In this document: positions 24,601-36,600 of the stretch, piece by piece
Layout: each line of letters begins with the position of its first letter
Numbering within the stretch: position 1 is the stretch's first letter
Origin: Dermatemys mawii
Taxonomy: Eukaryota > Chordata > Testudines > Dermatemydidae
Direction: 5' to 3'
Assembly: GCA_007922305.1 (NCBI GenBank)
Contig: ML677385.1
Span: forward strand, 1,548,780 to 1,612,779
DNA length: 64,000 nucleotides
Made by a program: the position numbers and the translations under genes
The notes under the pieces: model-generated
The model's input: only the letters and a program-made list of their open reading frames with translations
Told to the model about the DNA's origin: nothing
The model's database searches: none

Positions 24601-27600
24601 AGCTGAACCATTCTGGCAGAAACATTTAAAAAAAATCATCCTGAGGCAGACACCCAGTGTGGGAAATTTTCAGCCCAAATGTTGAATTCTGGCAAAGTCA
24701 TAAGACACTGTTTTTAGTTGCTTATAAGGGAAGTGTTGGGTCCTTTTAATAATAGATGGTACTACCAGCCTTGCCTGTAATAAATATTTTGTTATTGAGG
24801 CTCTGTTGTTTAAGTATTTCACTCAGAAAGGACTTGTCACTAACAACCAGACCTTCCTTTTCTCATGTGTTCCTGGAAAAGCTTTAGGGTCTGACAAAGA
24901 GTTCAGCTTCTTCATTAGTTATCACACTGCATCCTTTTCTATGCAATAAGAGAAATAGAAATGTTCATTCCACTCAAATTCAAATTAAAATGCTGCTTTT
25001 TTCTTGTTTTTAAATTCTGAATTAATGCTTGTTCTGTTCTGTTCAGTTCAGTATTTAGGTTTTTTTAGTATGATGATCACTGGATAGGTTATATCTCACT
25101 GGTGTATAATTGTATTGCTGAACAAATCAGTTATAAAAGCTTATTCACCTCTTTTACAGATGACTGGTGCATTATGGCCCTTAAATTCTTCAGTGTACCA
25201 TATCCAGACTACTCAGGCAGAAACATATGCTGGGATATTAGCATCACAGGTTCTGATTGGATTACATCAGCCAGCTCCACTAATGAAAGTTTCTTCTTTG
25301 TTGAAAGGCATTGTGAAGCGTGTGTACGAAGTTATCAACATAGATGTTCAAGGTTATTATTTTTTATGATTCTGTCTCTTGGGGGAACTTTTTCAGCCAC
25401 TCAGAATTTTAGCCCTATAGCTCTTCATTTATCATGGGAAATAAAGTGAAACTTTATAAATATGGGTGTCTAAGATACCCACTCTGTGGCAAATGAAGTT
25501 TTTAATTAGTAGTTATTTGGAAATCTGCATTTTGGTGGGGGATTCCCTTGGTCACTCAAGAAGAAATATACTTTCATAATGTAGCATATCTTTAGACTTA
25601 AAAGAAAAGTATGCCTGAATTTGTGACATAGTAATAGGCATTTTACATAGGTAATAGTCTTAATGAAAACTTTCATGGGGCACTTTGAGACCAAGAATGC
25701 TTTGTATTTTGTAAACTTGTTTCAAGTGTTACTGCAGATAACTTGATCAAATAAGAATATGATTTATCTGGTTATTTGGAGTGCACAAATCCTGTGTTAT
25801 ATGAGCCCCTATATTTAGGCCACTTTCTTAGAGTCACCTGAATCTGATCTACCTACCAAAACATTGCTATTTAATTATTTGAAGATTTGAAACTCCAAAA
25901 ATGCAGTACGAAACACTACTTGGCATAAACATGCAATTTGAAAAGTAATGCTTTGAAGACTCACTCCAGCTCCCTCTAAGTCAATGGAAAGACTCCCATT
26001 GACTTCAGTAGATTTTGGCTCATGCCCTAGAATAGTAAGAAAGTCAAAATAATTTGGGAAATCATATCTTAAAAATAAATTATAGAAGACTTATAATTGG
26101 ATCAAAGCTGGTTCAAGGGAGATTATAACACTGCAGTCCCAAGTGTCATTCCCACACTCGGTCTTTGTGGCCAAAATGCAGAGGCTGGGAGAGGTAACAA
26201 TAAAATACATATTTTTCTCTCAAGGCAATGAGCTGGAAGGGGTGAAAGTGACAGATTTCATGATGAGAGTGGTTATGGGATGAACTCTCTTGGTGGGGAG
26301 ACAGAGGAGCATCACTGAAGAAACTAGCATTCTTGTCTGACTTTTTTTGCATTTCCTTGAAAAATGTGTAAAACTGACACTGGGTTGGTCCCAGTCTATG
26401 AACGACTTCCAAAGTCAAGCTTCTTTCCATAATTTGCATATGCAATTGCTTCATTGTGGCATTAGCTTTGAGAATAGCAACCCATTCTTTCTACAGTAAG
26501 TGCTGCTTTGAAATTACTTGCTAGCCAGATTTTGATCTCAGTTGTGTTGGTGCAAATCCAGAGTAACACGGATGGATTTACATTGCTGTAATTGTGTATC
26601 TAGTCTGGCCTTATCTGTGCTATTGACTGCAGGTAAATTCCTGTGCTGCTTTCAAGATACTTGTAAGTTCTGTCCTAAAAACTGCGTTCCTCTCCTTAGA
26701 TGTAAATGAATGTTCCCACGCTGAACTCAATGCTTGTTCCAGATCAGAGCTTTGCACAAATTTAGAAGGTTATTATAACTGCACCTGTGAACATGAACAT
26801 GTGGACAGGAATTCTTGGCAGCCACAGGAAGAATTTAAAGGTAGGAAGCGTGGGCCTAATTTTCAGAAGTCTGAGGAATGTTCTCTAATCTACTTTAAAG
26901 GGCTGTGTGCCAGCATGTGAGTTCTGGAGCACAATGTGCTCTCTGCCCTTTATGATGGAGTTGAGAGTGGAAGATGGCATAGGATCTGCCTGTTAACTGT
27001 TTCACTTCTGATCATTTTAGCAAAACCACCCATGTACTTTATCCCATAGTACCAAACCATTTTCCATACCTAGCCAATTGCCAAAAAGCCACCAAATCCA
27101 TCTGCTAAAGCCTTAGCTTCAACTTGCAATAACTTCTTTGATCCAGTCATGCATTATCAATACATATCCGTGGGAGTCCTCGGGAAATGCAAATAAGTGT
27201 AAGTACATTCTACATACTTAAAGTCCATTTGCAGTTTCAACTGTATACAGTATTTGTTACGGTCCTCAACTGTTGTGTAATGTTAACCTTAAGCGGTTAA
27301 ACTGTTGGTATGTACCACGTCAGACATAGCTGCAAATCAGTGATGGGTGAAATTATTCCTAGTATATGTAGGATCAGGGCCGAGTGATTTGTGTTTTCAC
27401 TTGTATTACTTACATTGCACTGATTTAGTCTTGTGAGCTGTTGAAAATGTGGATGATGTTTAATTTGGATTTGTTTTGCTATGAGTGTCTAATTGCATAA
27501 CAGTACCCTTTCTTCCTTAATACGATACCCTCTACTCCAAGTTCACCACATGATCCAGTTAATAGAAGCAGTAGTTCTGTCACTGTAAGTAAATCAACAG

Positions 27601-30600
27601 CTAATAAATCTACTGATTCAGAATGCTATAAGTAACCTTGGATGTTAATTAATATTTATTGATTTTAAGTTCATCACCAATTCAATCTGGCTGGGTTACA
27701 ATGTCTACAGAGCCAGCTGAGTGATACTATTAAGAATGATCCCCAGTAGATTAGCCTTTTTATTACCCAGTTTAATTCCTTCACTTGAGCTTTATCACAA
27801 TCCAGTTAACAGTCTCCCCCTCTTTCTTCTTTACAGAGGGGAGTTCTAAGAAGTGACCATTTGTCTAGTTTATTGTGACTATCCGTTATTATGACTTTGA
27901 CTTTCATATTATGACTTTGACCATCCACTTGCAATTTAACATAAAGTGACAGAAATTAAATCAGTAATTTTAGAGCAGTAGGCGTTATGTCTTTGGCCTC
28001 TAGGATTTGTAAAAATATCTGTCTGATGGGGTACTGTCTTGAATGATTGGGAACAAGTCCTTTCTATTGAAACAGGCACCCACATTGTTTGGTTTGAAAA
28101 AACCTTTGATTCCTTTTTCCTTAGGAAGTTCAATTAGCATAAAAAGAACTGAAATTGTGACTAACTGAGACCACAGTCTTCCATTCTATGTTGAATGTCT
28201 GCATGAAAATTAGGATCCAAGCTCTGCTCTGATTTGCATTGCCCTGATGGGTAGCATTTGACTGTGGAAGTGCATTGGGAGAGCAAAGTATAAAATAAAT
28301 AAAGAGTACATGCATATAGGGAGATGAGGTGGGTGAGGTAATATCTCTTATTGGGCCAGCTGCTGTTGGCAAGAGAGACAAGCTTTTGTGCTTACACAGC
28401 ACTCTTCTTCAGGTCGTTTGTAATCTCAAAGTTGGTCCAGTGAAGGATATTACCTCACCCACATTTTCTCTCTAATATCCTGGGATGAACATGGCTACAA
28501 TAACACTGCATGTGTGATATAGTACATATGATGATTATTTCAAGGGTATTTAATGCAGTTATTGATTCCTAAATCTGCAACCTTTATTCAAGTTAAGTGG
28601 TATTCTACTTCATGACTAGTACCATTGAGATTGCATTTACACCTGTCATTCAAGCCAGTGTCTTAGTGGACAGGTATCTGTAATTGTATAGATCAGTCAC
28701 AAATCCTGGAGGTAAAAAAGGGAAAACAAGTTGTAAATGTATAGCTACTGGATCCAGTAGGGCTACTTGTGGAGTAGGATATTACTCAGCATAAAAATGA
28801 CAGAATCTGGTCATTTATTTTGCAATGAGCAATTTCTCTCTATTGATCAAAACAGCATATGTGTATAATGGATTTGGAGTACATCATCTCTTAGAAAAAA
28901 GGTTCCTTTCACTTTTGATGATGCTCCCTATGCTATCATAGATCTCTTTTCAATTGGAAAGCACCGAATCACCAGTGTTACCAGCAGCAGTTTTGAAGTA
29001 TCTTGGAGTATAAATTCTATGCTGAACCACACATTCCAAGTACAAGTTTACAAGGACAAAGAGTTGCTCACAAGTATGGAGACTACAGAAATGAAAAGAG
29101 AGGTTTCCGGGCTGGAAGCAGGTATAAAATACACAGTGAAGATCAGCTATGAAGCTTGTGGAAAGAACATTATCTCCTATCAAAATGTCAAAACTGGTAA
29201 ATATCACCTTAGAAATGTCACATTTCTCACCCCATCTCTATCCTGTGATGATTCCCCAGGACGCCTTCAAGACTCCACCGTCTGTTTTCTTCCACTCACA
29301 CTTGCTCTCTTCCCCTTACCTCAATGCGAGTGTAATTCAGATAACCAGCCTGCAGGGGCTGTGTGGAGCTACATTGCTCTTTTGTTAGGCAGCTGGTAAA
29401 GGGAAGCACTTGCTTCCTGACTCAGGCAATTAGAGCCATAAATCTATTCTAGAATGCAGTGTTGCCAGTTTGGCAGTGCAGTCAGCTTCCATTGCTGCAC
29501 TACCATTTTTTTCCAGTCAGGATAAATTGTCAGGAGATCCTGCTTTTGCCTGATTTAGAGCTGACTTGAGAGAGGAACAAGGAAGTGAAGTGATTTTCAT
29601 AGGTATAAATCAGAGGCTTCTCTGAGAATATTATAACTGACTCACCTGCTTGAGTGAAGGCCAGATTTTGGTAGCTAGTGTGCAACAGATCAAGACTGAA
29701 GTACATTGGCAAGAGCTGTATAAAAAAGCTTTCAGAGACTCTGCTATATTACAGCTAGTTCCATCCACTCAGCCAATGCTGCTACCGCCTTGCTTTCACC
29801 TGCACCAACGCCCTCTTAAGTTTTAACAATATACAATTTCTTTGTTTGAATGAGGTCAGTATCTACAGTTATATGAGTTAATGAGCCTCACAATCCAAGG
29901 CATAAGCTGGTCCCTAGCTGGACTGAAGGAGAAATTTCCCCCATGATAGAGCATTGCATAATTAGCTGCATCATCATGTGGGTGTTATACCTGGCTCTGA
30001 AATAGCCAACATTGGCCAATTTTTTACATAGGATATTAGGTGGACTATGGGTCTACTAAAGTTTTGCTGTTCCTTTGGTCTAAAACTATTTCCTGAGATC
30101 CCACATGGCCTCTTAAATCTGTCAGTAAAAATCAGAGCTGGCCAAAGGTCAACAATTCTGTTTCATGAGGACTTCCAAAGTTTCAGAATTTGTTTTCGTT
30201 TCATATTGGAATGAGGACAAAACCTTTGGAATGTTTTCACAAAGTGGAAATGTGCGGAAAAGGTCAGGTTTTTGATTCTTCTCATTCTGGTTATAAGTGA
30301 TCAGAGAGCCCTGGACCTCAGAAACCGTCCCAGAAAAAAGCTTTGTCAAATGTCTCCGAAAAGCATTGGGTTTCAACAAAAGAGAAAATTTAATCGGAAA
30401 TGTTCCAATATGTTCTAAGTAAAATATTTAGTTACAGTCATTGTAAGGATGTTGCTAGTCACTTTTTTGTAGGATTCTTCCCTTTAATCAGCTAAGGAAT
30501 GACAGTGGTTTGACTCTGTAAGGAGCTACCGCCTTTATCGTTTTTGGAGGAGAAAATAGAGGTTATAGTGACTGAGGAACTATAGATACATCAGTCAGAT

Positions 30601-33600
30601 ATGAAGGTAAAGCCACCCAAAAAAGAAAAAGGTCTTAGCTGGAGACTGAGAGTATCTATCTTATCTATGTTACAGGGTAAGGCAGTTGCTACAGGCTCTC
30701 AAACTGCTGATTTCAGATAATACACAAAAGCCATTATTGTTTGTTAGGCAAAGGAAACTATATGTACTTTGTTTTATCTTCATTTTAGGAATGCTGTTAA
30801 TACCACACAGCATAATTTCCAATGACAAGTTGCGATGACCTGATAGGATCCCAGACCCGGATTTAAAAACACATTGGAGAATTTTTAAGTGCTTGTCTCA
30901 ATCTTTAGAAGATCAGTAACAGAAAACTAGCTCTAGTTTCTTGGGTTAGCATTAACATCTAACAAATATAGTGGGTCATTTACTTCATACTAGTCCTAGG
31001 TTATTGGACAGAGAATCTCACCTTCAGCACTAAGTATTTCTCCAATTATATTTCTTTTCTAACACTCTCATGCCCATTCCACATAATTACTTTCTACACA
31101 GCTTTTCACCAATTGTGGGTCTAAAACAAATACCTGGATACAAATTCTAGATCAAACTTTATATATAATGGGTGACTACAAAACAGATCTGAAAACTCCT
31201 AAATGTTAGGGATTAAAATCTAAACTTTCCCAAACTTCAGAGTGTTCAGATTCAGGCCCTATCCTCGGCTGTTGTAAATCAGAGGAGCTCCATTGACTTC
31301 AATGAAGCTATGCTAATTTACACCATTAAGGTTCCACTTCTGGTCCTCAGTGTGTGTTTGCACCTGAATCCAGCTCTGAGGTTTTGTTTCAGGTACATCA
31401 GTTTTGATCAAATCATTTCCTCTTCTCCTTTATCCATATTTTAATATTGTGTCTTATAGATGCCCAGATATTTGGTGTTACAATAAAGATCCTAAACTAT
31501 AACTTCACTGAACATTTCCACAACACCAGTAGCACAGAATATCGAGAGTTTTCAAGACTGTTGCTCAGAGAGGTAACACTAAAATATATGTGTGTAATTG
31601 TTTTTAACTTGGGATTTACTTAATGCCTCAGAGAAGCTTGTACACATTTATGAAGTCTGGTAAAAATCCTCAGGCCATTTCTTTGGACCTTCACTTACAA
31701 TTGAAAGAAGAGCTGTGGCAAAATAAAAAAGCAAATCAGGGCCCTGACCTCGTTACCACTGAAGTCAATGGCAGTTTTGCCTTACAGAGGAGTGAAGGAA
31801 AATCAGTGATGCAGAAGGATCTTCCCTACTTCAGATTTTTATATTGATAAGGAGTTTGCTGCAAGTTGATCTGAGGATTTTTAATGGATCTTTGAAATGT
31901 TCGTGTGGATGGGTTTCTTTGTGGTATGTTCTTAGCAATTTTTCACCTATTCTCAGAGCTCTTTCTCCTTTAAGCAGAGAGGGTTGGATCAGGATTACTT
32001 TAATACCTCATTAGGTATCCACCTACTGCATGCCATGAATCTAAGGTGTTGTCAATTCATCATTCATGAACTAGGAAATAAATTGGTCTGAGTTTGGTTC
32101 CAGATATGAACTTCCACAAAGTGTGGGGAGTTTCAGATAGGGTATTCTGTTGTACTTCTGTGTTATAGAGATGGGATCTCATTGTGAAGTTCAGATCTAA
32201 ATCCAAGCCCAGAATTTCCCAAAATTTAAAGGGGACTGGACTCATTTGTACATATAAAGTTCAAAAAAGACTGACAACAAAAAAATTGGACATACAGGAC
32301 CACATTTTCAAAGGAAGACACAATAGGTACATTTGTTTACCTTATAGGCATTTGCTCATGCAAATGGGTAATTGCTTTCATAAATGCAAAATGTACATTT
32401 CTGTGGCCTCTTGTAGGAGAGGGGGATTTCTGTGGATCTGTCTATCTGATTCAAATGGCAAAATATTTTCAACACCATCCCACTGGAAAATCAGAACTCA
32501 GATCAGTCAAATAGTTTGCTCAGATTCGTGAACATTTTGAGTGAACCTTAGCTCAGTTTGAGCAAACATTACCTATTTTATGCTTTCTTATACAGTCATA
32601 GAATTTAAGACTGGAAGAGACCACCAGATCATCTAGTCCAGTGTTTCTCAACAACTGGCCCATGAACTGGCACTGGTCTCTGAGATCTCCCTGGCCTCTC
32701 TCCCAGCATCTCTGCACTAACCTCACATTGTAAACTCAAAGCAAAAATGTTCAGGATCATGCAGAAATCAAAGACTGAAACCTGGAAAAAATTCTGCTCA
32801 AGCACCTGCAAGGCAAAACTGCTAAGTTTAGCACATTCAAAAACTAACATTAGTGCACTAGATTCATCCCTCGGGTAACTCCATTGGCTCAAGATATGCA
32901 TCCACTTAGCTCATTGCTGGAAAAGCATAATATATCTGTCGTGTTGGCTTTCAGTCAATTAATCCAAATAAAACTGATTTATATAAACTATCCATTTTTC
33001 AAAATGTCAATTTTGTCTTGTCTTACTGTCAGATTTCTTTGTAATTGGATTCCACAGCAATTGGGTTGGGATTGTGTGTTTCAGATAAACTGCAGCCTGT
33101 GAGGGTTTCAGTCAGGTCACATGGAATTGAACAGGTGAATTAGGGACAAGCCAGCAGATGAGAGCTCTAGAATTGTACCATATTGGCATCAAAAGTTTAG
33201 GACATGAAGTCACTGGGACACATTCAGGCCTTGTGCAAGTGAGTTCAAAGCTAATGAAGTCAGTGGAATTCTGCTAATTTGAGCCAGGGCTCAGTTTGAT
33301 CTGTGGCATCATTGTTCATTAGACAAGACATTTTTTGGAACTGCCCAACTCCCATTTTCAAAAGTCACTTAGGTGCCTCATTGACAATGACACTTATGCT
33401 CCTAAGCACCTGAGTGACTTCTGGAAATGAGACTTGGGCTTCTAAATCACTTAGAAGCTTTACATTTTGTTTTACTCTAGTTCAGCTTCATAGTAGAGAA
33501 CAGCTCCCATCCTTGGGTCCAGAGGGCTCAGTACTGAACTCAGGGAAAGGATAGGAAGATGGATTTATGCCACCTCTGCGCACCCTGATCCCAGCACCTG

Positions 33601-36600
33601 CAGGGGGCTGATTTGACCTCAGATGTATATTAGACCATCTCAGAGCTGCTCTAGCTGGGATCAGTCCAGTAGTTTATCACAGAATGCTCCAGCCTCTCCT
33701 TCTCCCCAGCATGCCCTTAACCTGGTCCTTTCTCTTGGGGGAAAAAAGGAGGTTGGTTATGGATTCTGGCTCTGCTGTTCCAAAGGCACCCTGGCATTCC
33801 CCTGTGCCTGGGGAATCCCTAGCTGGCCACCTAGACCAGGACTGAAGATCTTTTCTACCTCACTGGGGCTGAGGAGTTGGCCCAGAATCTGAGATGCTAG
33901 TTGACCCATCTCCACTCTTATTACCACATATTAAATCTTTTAGGGCTTCATTCTTGTTTAGACTGTGGCCCTTTGCACTCCTCTGGCAGAGCAAATAGGT
34001 CTTAAGGTGGGTATAAATTACATTCAGTCCCAAATTAAAACTCCTTTATGGTCTCAGAGTGGTGCAAAAAGGGGCCCTAAAGTAAATGAGAATTAGTCTT
34101 CAGAAATCCATTTGTGCTTGACAGGAAGGACACTTACAAAGAGAGAGGTAGATACCAGAGCTTTGAAATCTCTTCTTCGACACTACACATATTCAAAATG
34201 TATTGATTCTCTGTTCTTAATTCATGTTATGGTCTTCCACTGTGTTATGAGGGTACTAGACTCAGCAGAATTGCTCATTTTTTGCTGATTTACACTACAG
34301 ACTGGATGATGTTTTTCTATAAGTGGTATATGTAGAATATTAAGATAGAGACAGCATACATTTAAAAATTTGTAATGTGCTGCTTTGTGTTCTTATTGTA
34401 TTATCAACATTTCTCTCACTTTTTTCAGATTGAAAATTCATTTCCACCAAATATTTCTATATTATACAAAACTGGGAGGCTGAAGGTACAAATTGAGTCC
34501 CTGAAAGCTGGAAGTATCGTTGTGAGGCTCAGAATCATCATACAGGATCCTGAGTTTCCAATAGACGCGTCCACATTTGCTCCTATGCTTTCTTCCCTGT
34601 ACAGAAGCTCAGTGTTTTTGATTGATCAGCAGAGCACCTCAGTAGAAGGTAGATCTTTTTAAAGAAAGTAGTATTTTCATAACCTGCAATAGCATTGACA
34701 TTCTTTGTCAAAAATACTTTACATAGAAATAAGGTACAGTGTTAAGGTGCCAGCAATAGTATTGTAAGGAAAATAGTGAAATCAGACCTCTCTTCACAGG
34801 CTTAGAACTAGAATGGGCCTCTTGCAACTCTTTGCCCCTTGGCCCAAGTGGCTACGGGAGAAGGGATGGTGGGTATCTTATGTCTCTATAGGCATCCTTC
34901 CCTCTGTTTATGGTGGCTGGGTCCTAATGTGGGAATGAATGGAGCCTGGATTAGCCAGTCCTCACCTCCCCCCTTCCTCCTCTGCTTTGTGGGATACTAG
35001 GAGGTTGCCATCTAGTGGGTAGCTGGGGATTACTCTAGGTATGTGAAATACACATCCCCCCTGGAATATTGTATATTCAAGGCTGCTGCTGTTGTGTTTG
35101 GTCCAGATATTAAAAAATGTAACCCAACATGTCTGATAAAAGTCCAGACAGAGAAATTACCTGATGTCATTCCAGTGAAATGAGCTAAGGAACTGTGCAT
35201 GGAATTTATGTTGAGTACTACTGTAGATCTACAGTACCCATTATTTTTTCTAATCAGATGGTTCTGGCATCAGGTTTCAAAATGAACAGAGCCAACCGCA
35301 GATCAGACAGCTGCTAAAGGCAGCAAAATCGGTGTTTGGCTCTCTGAATAACGTGTCCTATGAACGTTTATTTAGCATGGTCAAGAAAAACACCCTTCCA
35401 TCTTGCAGATCTGGGTGGATGGAATTAATGAAGAGACAAACTGTAGCTGAAGCATATATTGATCAAACTTCCATTAGCTACAATCTTGCAAAGAGATAAT
35501 GATATGTGCCAAAATATATCATTGTAGTGTTCACCCCTTGCTGCATATACATTATACAGGAATTTTGCAGGAGAGGCCCATAACATTTCAGCACCTGAGC
35601 TGGGGAGCTCAAATGACGCCCCCATGCCTCCACGCTTGGGCCAAAACTTTGAAAGGTCTCTTGTGCCCTCCTTCCTCCAGCACAGAACTCCACCATCTCT
35701 CTGCATCTAGAGCAGAGAGAATACATATGAACCAGCAGCAGGCACAATTTTCTACACTCTGGGTCCTAGTGGCCCTCTGTCCCCACCCAGTCTGGCACCT
35801 GAGGCGGCCGGCTCAGTTCGCCTCATGGTAAGGCCAGCCCTGGAATTTTGAGTGTGAATGGGTGGGGGAGGGCAAAAGTTCTAAAATCTTTTAATTCAAA
35901 AATCCAGGAGAGTTCAAGTAACATTATTACCCAGCAGCAGTTCCCCGGAATGGCACAGACAACGACTCCGCTCTCCTGTATAGCTAGAAAGAGGCTTATA
36001 TGTTTCTTAACTCTGGACAAACATTCGTTTATCAATAATTTCTGAAAATGAAATGCACAAAATAAAGCTGAAAACACAGGAAAAGATTTGTATGTCAGGC
36101 TTTCCACCTGTATCAAAACTGCATCTCCTAACAATTCCTGAATAGCGTGGCCATATCTTCAGCTGGTATAATTAGTATAGCTTCATTTCTATGAATGAAT
36201 CTACACTGTTCTACATTAGCTAAGGATAAGGGCTTGATTTGACACAAAGTGAACTTGGCATCCCTAAAACAGCACAGCTGAAAAAATCAGGAGGGCTAAT
36301 ATAGCTGAAAGTTCTGAGACAATAAGCATCTTTCTTTGGGATCATATATTATCATTATCTATTATGTCTGTTGTGGTAGTCCCTAATAGACTAACCAAGC
36401 ATGGATCCTCATTGTTCTAGGCATTGTACAGCCAGAGTAGTAGACAGCCCTGCCCCAAAGAGCTGACAATCTAAACAGACAAAGTACATACAGAATACAA
36501 TACATATGTACCCTTACATATTCAAATATAACATACCAGCAAGTGAACAAAGTGATGGCCTGGAAATAATTATTTTTATAATTGTTTGAGTGGGATAAGG

